From contig NZ_PJRS01000017.1 in the NCBI RefSeq assembly GCF_002858925.1, forward strand, positions 62,001 to 126,000: a stretch of DNA of 64,000 nucleotides, given 5' to 3'. The stretch is from Caulobacter zeae. GTDB taxonomy: Bacteria; Pseudomonadota; Alphaproteobacteria; Caulobacterales; Caulobacteraceae. Made by a program: the position numbers and the translations under genes. The notes under the pieces were generated by a model, which did not search any database, was not told the DNA's origin, and saw only the letters and a list, made by a program, of their open reading frames with translations. Below are positions 52,316-61,580 of the stretch, one piece after another; positions within the stretch are counted from its first letter, which is position 1, and every line of letters starts with the position of its first letter.

Positions 52316-53574
52316 CCTCGTCCTACGGCGGACCGGTCAGCGTCGCGCCGCCGAGGCTCCTGTTTCCCCAGATCGCCATCTTCACCGCAGCGGTGTTCCT
52401 GCTGCTGCTCTACAGCGGCGGCTGGGAGCTGCCGCTGGTGGGCGAGAACGCCGACGAGGCCGGCTCGGCCATCCTGCGCGTCGCCTACCTGCCGGCCTAT
52501 GCGGCGGGTTTCGGCCTGATCGCCCTGGACCCGCGCAACAGCTTCCGGGCCAGCATCCGCCAGCCGTTCCTGTTCGCCCTGATCGGCATCGTCTGCCTGT
52601 CGACCTTCTGGTCGATCGCGCCGGACGTCACCACCCGCCGCGCCTTCGCGGTGACCTGCACGACACTGGGCGGTGTCGCCCTGGCCGCGCGCTTCCGCTG
52701 GCGCGAACTGGCCGAGGTGTTCGCCGCCACCTTCGCTGTGCTGATCATCGCCTCCTACGTGGTCTGCATCGCCGTACCGCGCATCGGGGTGATGACCGAG
52801 CTGTTCCCTGGCGCCTGGCGCGGCCTGTGGCGCGAGAAGAACGGCCTCGGCGGCATGATGGCCTTCGGCTTCTGCATCGTCTCGGCCGCCGCCCTCCTTA
52901 ACCCCAAGCGGGCCAGGCTGTGGTGGGGCTTCGCCGTGCTGGCGATCGGCCTGGTCCTGATGTCGACCTCCAAGACCTCGCTGGTGTCGCTGATGCTGGG
53001 CGTGGCGGCCCTGGGCTTCGTCCTGATCGCCCGGCGCGGACCGGCGGCGGGCACGGCGGCGACCTGGACGGCGGTGACGGGCTTTGGCCTGTTGATCGCC
53101 TTCGTCGTGCTGGCCTCGGACGTGTTCTTCGCCATCCTCGGCAAGGACGCCACGCTGACGGGGCGGACCAAGATCTGGAGCGCGGCCTTGGTCGAGATCC
53201 AGGAGCGGCCGTGGCTGGGCTTCGGCTACCACGCCATCTGGGGCGACAAGAGCGGCTGGGGGCCCTTCGCCTGGATCAGCAAGAACGCCGGCTTCCAGGC
53301 ACAGCACGCGCACAATTCCTGGCTGGAGCAGTGGCTGGGCATGGGCCTGTTCGGCATGGCCGCCTGGGGCCTGTTCTACATCCAGACCATGACCCTGGCC
53401 CTGATCGCCGTGTTCCGCGACCGAGGCGCCTTGCTCGCCTTCCCGTTCCTGGTCGTCTACAGCCTCGTGGCCCTGACCGAGAGCATCGCGGTGGCCTATA
53501 ACGACTTCCGCTGGGTGCTGTTCGTGGCCCTGGCGGTGAAGCTGGCGTTTCCGGACCGGGAGCTGGAGCGGTAG
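52312..53574 (+). CDS. hfsC: Wzy/O-antigen-ligase-type polymerase, holdfast HfsC-like
   Basis: 420 residues with about eleven hydrophobic helices. The O-antigen ligase/polymerase family motif is TLTGRTKIWSAALVEIQERPWLGFGYHAIW (in pieces) with the periplasmic QAQHAHNSWLEQWLGMG. It would join repeat units of the adhesive polysaccharide in the periplasm. The start is a GTG overlapping the hfsB TGA. Confidence 0.86.
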   Translation: MTSSYGGPVSVAPPRLLFPQIAIFTAAVFLLLLYSGGWELPLVGENADEAGSAILRVAYLPAYAAGFGLIALDPRNSFRASIRQPFLFALIGIVCLSTFWSIAPDVTTRRAFAVTCTTLGGVALAARFRWRELAEVFAATFAVLIIASYVVCIAVPRIGVMTELFPGAWRGLWREKNGLGGMMAFGFCIVSAAALLNPKRARLWWGFAVLAIGLVLMSTSKTSLVSLMLGVAALGFVLIARRGPAAGTAATWTAVTGFGLLIAFVVLASDVFFAILGKDATLTGRTKIWSAALVEIQERPWLGFGYHAIWGDKSGWGPFAWISKNAGFQAQHAHNSWLEQWLGMGLFGMAAWGLFYIQTMTLALIAVFRDRGALLAFPFLVVYSLVALTESIAVAYNDFRWVLFVALAVKLAFPDRELER

Positions 53575-53583
53575 GGGCGTGGC

Positions 53584-53672
53584 CCTCGTCCTTCGACAGG
53601 CTCAGGATGAGGACCATTTCCGGCGCTGAGATTCAGTAGAAAGCCTCATCCTGAGCTTGTCGAAGGGCGAGG
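53584..53672. repeat. Intergenic palindrome, family C copy 2
   Basis: The same 29-bp arm as at 51409 starts at 53584, and its mirror image ends at 53672. The spacer between the arms is different. The pair brackets hfsB-hfsC. Confidence 0.8.
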
Positions 53673-53681
53673 TTTCGCAGC

Positions 53682-54638
53682 TCAGATCTTCGACCACATC
53701 GCCGGCCGCTCAGGCACTGCGCCCAGCCGGTCCAGCGTCGCCGAGCGCAGGGCGACGATCCCGCCTTCCAGCGCGCGCCAGGCCTTCATCCGGCCGCTGA
53801 CGACCACGCGTTCGTCCCAGGCCGCAGGGCCGGCCGAGACCACGTCCAGGCCGATCTGGCGATAGACGCCGCGCGCCGCCGCGATCGCCCAGGCCGAGCG
53901 GACGGGCAGGTCGCGCAGGCCCCAGCGGGCCGAGGCGTAGTAGGGCTCGGCGGCTTCCACCAGGCGGCGGGCGAGGGCGGCGACGTCGGCGCGGCGGGCC
54001 GGGTCGGTCAACTGCTCGACCGGCAGGTTCAGTTCGGCGAGCCAGGCGCGGGGGACGTAGACCCGGTCGTTGCGGGCGTCCTCGACGATGTCGCGGGCGA
54101 TGTTGGTCAGCTGGAAGCCCAGGCCCAGATCCTGGGCGCGGCGCAGTGTGGCGAGATCCGAGGCCGGCACGCCCATGACGATGGCCATCATCGCGCCGAC
54201 CACGCCCGCCACGCCCCAGCAGTAGGCCAGCAGGTCTTCCAGCGTTTCGTAGGTGCGGCCTTCGACGTCCATTGAGAAGCCGTCGATCATGTCGAGGGCG
54301 TAGCGCTCGGGTATGCCGCGCCGCAGGGCCACGGTTTGGAAGGCGGCGAATACCGGATCGGTTGGCGTCTCGCCGGCCAGGGCGCTGCGGGTCTGGGCGT
54401 AGAGGGCGGCCAGCCGCGCCGGCGCGTCGGCCACCGGGCTCATGCCGTGGCCCAGGGTCTGGCCGTCGATGACGTCGTCGCAGTGCCGGCACCAGGCGTA
54501 GAGCATCTCGGCGTCGGCCCGGGTCTGGGCGTCGAACAGGGCGGCGGCCGCGGCGAAGCTCTTGCTGCCCTTCTGGATCGCTTCCCGGCTTTGGGCCTCG
54601 AGATCGGGGGCCTCGATGTCGGCTTCCAGCGCGCTCAT
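53682..54638 (-). CDS. crtB: Phytoene synthase
   Basis: 318 residues in the squalene/phytoene synthase fold. The first aspartate-rich motif is YAWCRHCDDVIDG and the second GFQLTNIARDIVEDARNDRVYVP. Condenses two GGPP to phytoene. Last gene of the crtY-crtI-crtB operon; its ATG overlaps the crtI stop. GGPP synthase is not in the window. Confidence 0.93.
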   Translation of the reverse strand: MSALEADIEAPDLEAQSREAIQKGSKSFAAAAALFDAQTRADAEMLYAWCRHCDDVIDGQTLGHGMSPVADAPARLAALYAQTRSALAGETPTDPVFAAFQTVALRRGIPERYALDMIDGFSMDVEGRTYETLEDLLAYCWGVAGVVGAMMAIVMGVPASDLATLRRAQDLGLGFQLTNIARDIVEDARNDRVYVPRAWLAELNLPVEQLTDPARRADVAALARRLVEAAEPYYASARWGLRDLPVRSAWAIAAARGVYRQIGLDVVSAGPAAWDERVVVSGRMKAWRALEGGIVALRSATLDRLGAVPERPAMWSKI

Positions 54639-56158
54639 TCGGCGGCCGGGGCCAGGGTGGCGAAGTCGTCGATCATCAGCCCGGCCGTGGCCTTGGCGCT
54701 GCCGACCACGCCGGGAATGCCCGCGCCCGGATGGGTGCCGGCCCCGACGAAGTAGAGGTTGGGGATCACGTCGTCGCGGTTGTGGGTGCGGAAGAAGGCG
54801 CTTTGGGTGAGGATCGGCTCCAGCGAGAAGGCCGCGCCCTTCCAGGCGTTGAGGTCCTTCACGAAGTCGTCGGGCGTGATGAAGCGGCTGGTGACCAGGT
54901 CGGCGGTCAGGCCCGGAATGTAGTGCTTTTCCAGATAGGCTAGGATCCGGTCGCGGTACTTGGGCCCCTCGACCGACCAGTCGATGTCGGCGGTCTCGAG
55001 GTTGGGCACGGGCGACAGGGCGTAGAAGGTCGAGCAGCCTTCCGGGGCCATGGCCGGGTCGCTGGCGGTCGGATGGTGCAGGTAGAGCGAGAAGTCCTCG
55101 GCCAGGGCGTTCTTGCCGTAGATCTCGCCGATCAGCTCCCGGTATCGATTTCCGAAGCAGATGGTGTGGTGGCGGATCTCGGGATGCTGGGTCTTGAGGC
55201 CGAAATAGACCACGAATAGCGACGGGCTCCAGCGCTTGTTCTCCAGCGCCTTGCCGACCTTCTGGCCGCGCGGCTCCTCGCGCAGCAGGTGGCGGTAGGT
55301 GTGCATGACGTCGGCGTTGGAGGCGACGGTGTCGAAGGCCTCGAAGCCTTCCTTGGTCACCACGCCCGTGACCCGGCCCTCGCGCACGGCGATGCGCTCG
55401 ACGGGGTGCGAGAGATGCAGCTTGCCGCCCAGGTCGGTGAACAGCTTGGCCAGGGCCCGCACCAGGGCGTGGGTGCCGCCGCGCGGGAACCAGACGCCGC
55501 CGCGGCGCTCCAGGGCGTGGATCAGCGCATAGATCGACGAGGTGGCGAACGGGCTGCCGCCGACCAGCAGGCTGTGGAACGACAGGGCCTGGCGGACGTG
55601 CTCGTCCTTCACGAAGCCGGCGACCTTGTCATAGACGCTGCGCCAGGCCTGAAGCTTCATCAGCGCCGGAGCCGAGGCGATCATCGAGCCGAAGTCGAGG
55701 AAAGGCACGGCGCCCAGCTCGACATAGCCCTTCTGGTACAGCTCTTCGGAGTAGGCGTGGAAGCGGCGGTAGCCGTCGACATCGGCCGGGTTGCGGGCGG
55801 CGATCTGGCGATCCAGGCCCTCCTGGTCGTTGACGTAGTCGAAGACGTCGCCGTCTTCCCACAGCAGACGGTAGAAGGGGTCGATCGGCAGCAGGTCGAC
55901 ATAGTCCTCGATGCGCTTGCCCGAGAGCTCGAACAGTTCCTTCAGGCAATCAGGGTCGGTGACGACGGTGGGGCCGGCGTCGAAGGTGAAGCCTTCCTGC
56001 TCCCAGACGTAGGCGCGACCGCCCGGCTTCTCGCGACCCTCGTAGAGCGTGACGTCGAAGCCCTGCGATTGCAGGCGCACCGCGAGCGACAGGCCGCCGA
56101 AGCCGGCGCCGATGACGGCCGCCTTGGGACGGGGCGGAACCGGGGCGTGGGCGTTCAT
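54635..56158 (-). CDS. crtI: Phytoene desaturase
   Basis: 507 residues. The N-terminal FAD motif is AAVIGAGFGGLSLAVRLQSQG then PGGRAYVWEQEGFTFDAGPTVV (in pieces). The C-terminal block LYFVGAGTHPGAGIPGVVGSAKA is the bacterial CrtI signature. It desaturates phytoene stepwise to lycopene. Start chosen at MNAHAPVPP (56158), which overlaps the crtY stop; the longer frame adds an Arg-rich stretch. Confidence 0.94.
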   Translation of the reverse strand: MNAHAPVPPRPKAAVIGAGFGGLSLAVRLQSQGFDVTLYEGREKPGGRAYVWEQEGFTFDAGPTVVTDPDCLKELFELSGKRIEDYVDLLPIDPFYRLLWEDGDVFDYVNDQEGLDRQIAARNPADVDGYRRFHAYSEELYQKGYVELGAVPFLDFGSMIASAPALMKLQAWRSVYDKVAGFVKDEHVRQALSFHSLLVGGSPFATSSIYALIHALERRGGVWFPRGGTHALVRALAKLFTDLGGKLHLSHPVERIAVREGRVTGVVTKEGFEAFDTVASNADVMHTYRHLLREEPRGQKVGKALENKRWSPSLFVVYFGLKTQHPEIRHHTICFGNRYRELIGEIYGKNALAEDFSLYLHHPTASDPAMAPEGCSTFYALSPVPNLETADIDWSVEGPKYRDRILAYLEKHYIPGLTADLVTSRFITPDDFVKDLNAWKGAAFSLEPILTQSAFFRTHNRDDVIPNLYFVGAGTHPGAGIPGVVGSAKATAGLMIDDFATLAPAAE

Positions 56159-57342
56159 GCGTCTTGTCCTCCGAACACGGAACTCTCGCTTATGCACTTC
56201 ATGGCGGCCGGGATGGGCACCGGCGGCTTGCCGATCAACACCCGCGCCTTGTCGCGCCAGGTCAGGCGCGCCGCATAGAAGCGCTGAATGAGCGGGACCG
56301 ATAGTCGGTAGAACCGCTCCAGCACCCGATAGCGCTCTTCCGGCGCGCAGGCGCGGAACAGCATGCGGTTGAGCAGGCGCAGGAAGCTACGCTTGCGCCA
56401 GGTCGCCTTGGAATGGGCCTCGACGCAGGCGCGGACGCTGGCGCTGGTGATGCGGGGCAGGGCGGCGATCTTGTCGGCCAGCCGGGCGGCGTCGGGCAGG
56501 GAATAGCCGGTGGTCGGCTGGAAGAGGGCGGCGCGCAGGCCAACCTCCGCCACCTGCGGACGGGCTTCGCGCCAATAGGCGTCGATGTCGCCGCCCAGGG
56601 CGATGGGCAGCACGCCGTGCTCCTCGCGCTCGACCGCCTCGATGGTCCAGCCCTGGGCCTTGGCGTAGTCGGCGATGGCCGCGCCCAGCGAGGCCCGGTC
56701 CAGGCCGGGGCCGTCGCTGTAGCGGGTGTCCTCGATCAGCAGGCGGTGGGCGTCCAGCGGCAGGACGTAGACGAAGCGGTAGCCGTCGGTCTGCGGCACC
56801 GTGGCGTCCATGATGATGGGCGCGGAAAGGCCGTGCGGCGCGGAAAGGCGCAGGTCCTGGCCGACGAACTTCTGCCAGCCCAGGGCCAGGCGCTTGCTGC
56901 GGCGGGCGCCGCGGCCGTCGATCACCGCGCCGGCGACGATGCGGCGGCCGTCGGCCAGGGTGACCTGGTGCGGATTGACGTCGACGACGGCGATGCTCGT
57001 CCATGCATCGGCGCCCAGGGTGCGGCTCACCACCTCGTGCAGGCGCTTGGAGGTGATTGCGAGGTAAGGCGTGGGCAGGCGGCGGCTGTGGGCGGGGAAG
57101 CGCACCTCGTAGCCGGTCCAGCGGTGCACGATCAGCGGCCGCAACCAGCCGCCGATGGCGGCGTCGACATCGGTCTCGAAGTGGCACCAGGTGTGCTCGC
57201 CGCCGATGGTGGCCTCGCGCTCCAGCAACAGCACCCGCAGGCCCGGCCGCAGCGCCTTGAGGCGCAGGGCGACCAGGCTGTTGGCCAGTCCGCCGCCCAC
57301 CAGGACGACGTCGGCGCGAAGCGCGGCGGAAGCGGATTCCAT
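56155..57342 (-). CDS. crtY: Lycopene beta-cyclase
   Basis: 395 residues. The N-terminal dinucleotide fold [31 protein letters not shown] and the Arg-rich [17 protein letters not shown] fit Crt[12 protein letters not shown] and [14 protein letters not shown] follow. It closes both ends of lycopene to beta-carotene. It is the first gene of the operon, with its promoter in the 120 bp shared with divergent folD. Confidence 0.92.
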   Translation of the reverse strand: MESASAALRADVVLVGGGLANSLVALRLKALRPGLRVLLLEREATIGGEHTWCHFETDVDAAIGGWLRPLIVHRWTGYEVRFPAHSRRLPTPYLAITSKRLHEVVSRTLGADAWTSIAVVDVNPHQVTLADGRRIVAGAVIDGRGARRSKRLALGWQKFVGQDLRLSAPHGLSAPIIMDATVPQTDGYRFVYVLPLDAHRLLIEDTRYSDGPGLDRASLGAAIADYAKAQGWTIEAVEREEHGVLPIALGGDIDAYWREARPQVAEVGLRAALFQPTTGYSLPDAARLADKIAALPRITSASVRACVEAHSKATWRKRSFLRLLNRMLFRACAPEERYRVLERFYRLSVPLIQRFYAARLTWRDKARVLIGKPPVPIPAAMKCISESSVFGGQDA

Positions 57343-57465
57343 CGTTCTGGCTCTAGCACGAAAGAACGGCGCTCACGCCAGCGCTATGACGCAAACCTCG
57401 CGCCCGTTTGGGCGTTGCACCCAGGCGGGCGAGACGTTAGGGGAGCGCGCACAGGAGCGCCCCAC

Positions 57466-58344
57466 ATGCCAGAAGCCGCCATCATCGACGGGAAGGCCTT
57501 CGCCGCCCGCCTGCGCCAGACCATCGCCGCCGAGGTCGCGGCCCTGAAGGCCGAGCACGGCCTGACGCCCGGCCTGGCCGTGGTGCTGGTGGGCGAGGAT
57601 CCGGCCAGCCAGGTCTATGTGCGCAGCAAGGGCGAGCAGACCCTCGAAGCGGGCATGCACTCCGAAACCCATCGCCTGCCGGCCGACACCAGCCAGGCCG
57701 AGCTGCTGGCCCTGGTCGAGCGCCTGAACTCGGATCCCGCCGTGCACGGCGTGCTGGTGCAGTTCCCGGTGCCCGACCACATCAGCCAGGCCGCCGTGGT
57801 CGCCGCCATCTCGCCCGACAAGGACGTCGACGGCCTGACCGTGGCCAACGCCGGTCGCCTGGCCAGCGGCCTGCCGGCCCTGACGCCCTGCACCCCGACC
57901 GGCTGCATGATGCTGCTGCGCGACCAGTTGGGCGAACTGTCGGGCAAGAGCGCCGTGGTCATCGGTCGCTCTAATTTGATGGGCAAGCCGATGGCCCAGC
58001 TGCTGCTGGCCGCCGACTGCACCGTCACCATCGCCCACTCGCGCACCAAGGACCTGCCGGCGGTCGTGCGCGAAGCCGATATCGTCGTGGCCGCCGTCGG
58101 CCGTCCGCAGATGGTCAAGGCCGACTGGGTCAAGCCCGGCGCGGTGGTCATCGACGTGGGCATCAACCGCATCCCCAAGGATGACGGCAAGACGCGCCTG
58201 GTTGGCGACGTGGCCTTCGACGAGGTCAAGGCCGTGGCCTCGGCCATCACCCCGGTGCCCGGCGGCGTGGGTCCAATGACCATCGCCTGCCTGCTGGCCA
58301 ACACCGTCCTGGCCGCCAAGCGCCTGAACGGGATCGGCGAGTAG
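57466..58344 (+). CDS. folD: Bifunctional methylenetetrahydrofolate dehydrogenase/cyclohydrolase
   Basis: 292 residues. The signature [17 protein letters not shown] contains the catalytic Lys, and [43 protein letters not shown] and [17 protein letters not shown] complete the family pattern. It interconverts methylene- and formyl-tetrahydrofolate with NADP. CAGGAG precedes the ATG. Confidence 0.96.
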   Translation: MPEAAIIDGKAFAARLRQTIAAEVAALKAEHGLTPGLAVVLVGEDPASQVYVRSKGEQTLEAGMHSETHRLPADTSQAELLALVERLNSDPAVHGVLVQFPVPDHISQAAVVAAISPDKDVDGLTVANAGRLASGLPALTPCTPTGCMMLLRDQLGELSGKSAVVIGRSNLMGKPMAQLLLAADCTVTIAHSRTKDLPAVVREADIVVAAVGRPQMVKADWVKPGAVVIDVGINRIPKDDGKTRLVGDVAFDEVKAVASAITPVPGGVGPMTIACLLANTVLAAKRLNGIGE

Positions 58345-58354
58345 TTCTCTTCCT

Positions 58355-58490
58355 CCCGTCATTCCCGCCCTTGTGGCGGGAACCCCTCTGTCAGCCGCAA
58401 GGGCGGAGGGGGCGGGGTGCTTGGCACGCCGAGGGCAGCTTACGTACAAGTGGACCCAGGGTTTCCCGCCACAAGGGCGGGAATGACGGG
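58355..58490. repeat. Intergenic palindrome, family D (CCCGTCATTCCCGCC type)
   Basis: Perfect 28-bp arms, 58355-58382 and 58463-58490, beginning CCCGTCATTCCCGCC and ending GGGAATGACGGG, enclose about 80 bp. Each arm has its own small hairpin around GCCCTTGTGGC. It separates folD from the Hpt gene. Confidence 0.8.
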
Positions 58491-58504
58491 AGTGGGGGTA
58501 AACG

Positions 58505-58540
58505 AAGAAAGCCGGGGCGATGGCCCCGGCTTTCTTGTTT
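58505..58540. terminator. Bidirectional terminator between folD and the Hpt gene
   Basis: AAGAAAGCCGGGGC pairs with GCCCCGGCTTTCTT around four bases, with T-rich sequence on both strands. It can stop transcription from either convergent gene. Confidence 0.85.
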
Positions 58541-58560
58541 CCAGTTCTGATCGCAACCGA

Positions 58561-59040
58561 TCAGCCGGCCAGGTACTCGGCCACGCGGCCTTCCAGCTCC
58601 AGCGCCAGGGCGCGGCCCACGGGGTGCTCGTCGGTCTTGATGTCGTCGCGGACGCAGGCCTTGATCGCGTCGATGTGACCGTCGACCAGGAACATCGGCG
58701 CCTGCAGGCGGGTGGCCGGATCGTCGATCAGCTTGCACAGCGATGCGGCCAGGCGCGTGATCAGCGGGAATTCGTAGGTGGCGCCCAGGCCCTTCAGGTC
58801 ATGGGCGCGCAGGTAGAGGGTCTCGACCGTCTGGGCGTTGAGGCCGTCGGCGCGCACGCCCTGGCGGGCGGCTTCCAGCTTGACGATCTCGTCGTTGAGC
58901 CATTGGGCGAAATTGCCCGACAGGCTCTTGAGCGCGGCTTCGGCCTTGGCGATCGCGGCCATGTCGATGCCCCCGCGTCCGCCCACCTTGAGCTTGAGCA
59001 TGTTCGGCACCTGGATCACCTCAGCGGTGGGCTTGTTCAT
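58561..59040 (-). CDS. Hpt-domain histidine phosphotransfer protein
   Basis: 159 residues. The phosphotransfer motif is YLRAHDLKGLGATYEFP with His80 (HxxKG). Upstream is a helical region of about 45 residues, and the C-terminal helix ends ELEGRVAEYLAG. It would shuttle phosphate between kinases and regulators. No kinase or regulator is adjacent, so it is an orphan Hpt. Caulobacter has several, and I cannot say which this is. Confidence 0.83.
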   Translation of the reverse strand: MNKPTAEVIQVPNMLKLKVGGRGGIDMAAIAKAEAALKSLSGNFAQWLNDEIVKLEAARQGVRADGLNAQTVETLYLRAHDLKGLGATYEFPLITRLAASLCKLIDDPATRLQAPMFLVDGHIDAIKACVRDDIKTDEHPVGRALALELEGRVAEYLAG

Positions 59041-59153
59041 CGGGTCGCCTCCCCGTCGGCGTTACTTAGGGAACGGTCACACGACAGGCGTTAACAATGA
59101 GTGAGACGAAGGTTTCACTCCACAGGCCCGTGTCGGGTTTCCGACGTTCCCGG

Positions 59154-59933
59154 CTAGGCCGAGAACTGTTCTGTCAGTACGCGCTCCTCAAGACTGCGGC
59201 CCGCGTCGAACAACATCGACAGGGTCGAACCCCGGTCCTCGGAGATATGCACCTCGACGACGTCGCGGACCTCGTAGTTATCGGCCACGGCGCTGACGGG
59301 TCTCTTATCGCATTCCAGGACCTCGAACGTCACCCTCGCGCTCTGCGGCAAAAGCGCGCCCCGCCACCTACGCGGGCGGAAGGCGCTGATCGGGGTCAGG
59401 GCCAGCACCCGGGCGTCCAGGGGAATGATCGGGCCGTGGGCCGAGAGATTGTAGGCGGTCGAGCCCGCCGGCGTGGCCACCAGGGCGCCGTCGCAGACCA
59501 GTTCGCCCATACGAACCTTGCCGTCGATCGAGATGCGCAGCTTGGCCGTCTGGCGGGTCTGGCGCAGCAGCGAGACCTCGTTGATCGCCAGGGCCCGGTG
59601 CTGGCGACGACGCGAGTCGATGGCGACCATGGCCAGCGGGTGGATGACGGCGCGCTCGGCGGCGTTGATGCGCCCCAGCAGGTCGTCCTCGCTGTACTCG
59701 TTCATCAGGAAGCCGACCGAGCCGCGGTTCATGCCGTAGATCGGCTTCTGGTTCAGGATCGTCTCGTGCAGCATTTCCAGCATGAAGCCGTCGCCGCCCA
59801 GCGCGACGACGATCTGGGCGTCATCGCCGGCGTCGCCGTAGCGGGCCGTCAGGCGCTCGCGGGCCTCCTGGGCTTCGGGGCGGTCGCTGGCCTTGAAGGT
59901 CAGGCGAGTCGAGTACGGCTGGGCTTGGAACAT
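59154..59933 (-). CDS. nadK: NAD kinase
   Basis: 259 residues. The catalytic GGDG is in [39 protein letters not shown], and the [17 protein letters not shown] block are family hallmarks. It phosphorylates NAD+ to NADP+. The protein is short but complete compared with other alphaproteobacterial members. Monocistronic or linked to the genes behind it. Confidence 0.94.
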   Translation of the reverse strand: MFQAQPYSTRLTFKASDRPEAQEARERLTARYGDAGDDAQIVVALGGDGFMLEMLHETILNQKPIYGMNRGSVGFLMNEYSEDDLLGRINAAERAVIHPLAMVAIDSRRRQHRALAINEVSLLRQTRQTAKLRISIDGKVRMGELVCDGALVATPAGSTAYNLSAHGPIIPLDARVLALTPISAFRPRRWRGALLPQSARVTFEVLECDKRPVSAVADNYEVRDVVEVHISEDRGSTLSMLFDAGRSLEERVLTEQFSA

Positions 59934-59992
59934 GCCGCCCCAAGTGGCGGGATCGCCGGTCGCTTGTCAAACGGCGGTCTGGAGAGCCTTCG

Positions 59993-60313
59993 TCAGGCGG
60001 CGTCTGCGGCGCGCGCAAGGCGTTGACGGAGGGCCTTCATCGTCGCCTTGGCGGGGTGGGCGAGCGACAGATAGCCCAGGCAGAATTCGTAATAGATCGA
60101 GATGGTCTCGCCCTCGACGATCAGCGAGCCTTCGACGAAGTCCTCGTCGGGCGTCCAGGCGGGGAGGTGCAGCGCGCCGCCCAGCCGGCCGGCGATCTCG
60201 GCCAGTCGCGGGCGGAATGGAATGGTGGGGTCGCAGGCCTCATCCCAGAAGCACGGCGTCCAGCCGTGCTGTTCGTTGTGTTTGACCGACGGCGGAAGCG
60301 GCAGGCGCGCCAA
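59993..60313 (-). CDS. Hypothetical protein, 106 residues
   Basis: The frame reads from a TTG directly behind the DUF2336 stop: HGWTPCFWDEACDPTIPFRP, then LPAWTPDEDFVEGSLIVEGETISIYYEFCLGYLSLAH. It looks like a compact alpha/beta protein. I do not recognise the family. The two-base gap to the DUF2336 stop suggests translational coupling. Confidence 0.65.
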   Translation of the reverse strand: MARLPLPPSVKHNEQHGWTPCFWDEACDPTIPFRPRLAEIAGRLGGALHLPAWTPDEDFVEGSLIVEGETISIYYEFCLGYLSLAHPAKATMKALRQRLARAADAA

Positions 60314-60315
60314 GG

Positions 60316-61437
60316 TCAGGCGGCGCTGACGGCCTGGCGGAAGGCCATGGCGGCGATGTCGGGGCGGAACGGGCCAAAGGCGCCGCTGGCCTTGCGGGCG
60401 GCTTCCGCGCCGCCGCCGGGGCGCCCGCCGTTCAGCTGGCGCACGTGCTCGAGGATGGTCGGAAAGACGCTGCGGTCGATGCCGACGGCCGAGCAGGCCA
60501 GGGCCAGCAGCTCCGGACGGTTGCTGTCGATGGCGCGGCGCACCTGGCGCACGTCGAAGCGGCCAAGGCGCGCCATGGCGAAGACGAAGAGCGGAAGGCG
60601 GCCTTCGCGCAGAACCCGCAGCAGGTAGCCGGGACGCAGCTGGCCGGCGGCGTCGAGCTTCTCGACCAGAGCCGCCTCCATCTCCTCGCGGTCGGCCTCG
60701 TCCTCGACGGCGAGGGCCGCGGGGGCGGAGGGCAGAAGGCCCAGGTGAGCCGCGTGGGTGGCTTCGTCGACGGCCGCCTGCATCTTTGCCGGATCCAGGT
60801 CGAAGCGACCGGTCAGGGCTTCACGCAGGGCGCGGCCGACCCACAGATAGAGCTGCTCGGCCAGCAGCGGCGACAGGCCGGGGTGACGGGCCAGGGGCGA
60901 GCGCAGGGCCACGACCTCCTTGGCCTGGGCCACGAGGCGGCCCATGGCGTCCTGGTTGATCTCGGCGCTGGCGTTGCCGGCCAGGGCGGTCAGCACGGCC
61001 GGTTCGCTCTGCGACAGGATGGCCTCGACCACCGGGGCGCGCAGGCCAGGACGGCGGGCGACCTCGATCTGGTGCTCAAGGGTGGCCTGCACCAAGAGGC
61101 GGATCAGGTCGTGGTCCTGCAGCACCGGGCTGCGGGCGATGATCGGACGGGCGATCTCGATCTCGTCGAGGGCCAGGATGTTGACCAGGGCCGACGGGGC
61201 CCAGCTCGCATCGGCCAGACGTTCGGCCAGGCGCTGGCGGATGTCGCGCTCGGCCTCGACCACCAGGGTCATGAAGATCGAATCGAGCAGGACCTGGATC
61301 TCGGGCGCGGCCGGCTTGCCTTGCGCCTCGCCGGTTTCACAAAGGTCGACGATGCCGGCGAGCAGGCGTTCGCGGTCTTCCGGCTCGCGGCTGCGGGCCA
61401 GGGCAAGAAGCTCGGCGGTCTGTGCGGCTTGGCTCAC
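60316..61437 (-). CDS. DUF2336 domain protein
   Basis: 373 helical residues in HEAT-like repeats (LAERLADASWAPSALVNILALDEIEIARPIIARSPVL and similar). The domain is common in Caulobacterales and Rhizobiales, with unknown role. The start is a GTG with GGAGG just upstream; the longer frame up to 61593 lacks coding character. It is divergent from glpK. Confidence 0.8.
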   Translation of the reverse strand: MSQAAQTAELLALARSREPEDRERLLAGIVDLCETGEAQGKPAAPEIQVLLDSIFMTLVVEAERDIRQRLAERLADASWAPSALVNILALDEIEIARPIIARSPVLQDHDLIRLLVQATLEHQIEVARRPGLRAPVVEAILSQSEPAVLTALAGNASAEINQDAMGRLVAQAKEVVALRSPLARHPGLSPLLAEQLYLWVGRALREALTGRFDLDPAKMQAAVDEATHAAHLGLLPSAPAALAVEDEADREEMEAALVEKLDAAGQLRPGYLLRVLREGRLPLFVFAMARLGRFDVRQVRRAIDSNRPELLALACSAVGIDRSVFPTILEHVRQLNGGRPGGGAEAARKASGAFGPFRPDIAAMAFRQAVSAA

Positions 61438-61580
61438 GACCCTCCTCGGGCGCCAAACGGAACTGTGGCTACCTTGGTGTTCCCAGATGAAAACATGCTT
61501 AAACAGGTCAAGCCACGGAACCCGGAGACTAGCGGCGCTCTGTCGCAGGTGAATCTGGGGATGTGAAAGAGGAAACGCGT

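Noticed and set aside
49876..53574. Alternative reading as a capsule or exopolysaccharide locus rather than holdfast
   Set aside because: Not fully excluded, but the split co-polymerase plus stand-alone degenerate kinase plus polymerase next to a Wza homologue in a Caulobacter-like genome fits hfsDABC best; no glycosyltransferases typical of an EPS locus are present.
60445..61566. Plus-strand frame of 373 residues opposite DUF2336
   Set aside because: Shadow frame; the minus strand has a ribosome binding site, the DUF2336 pattern and normal codon bias.
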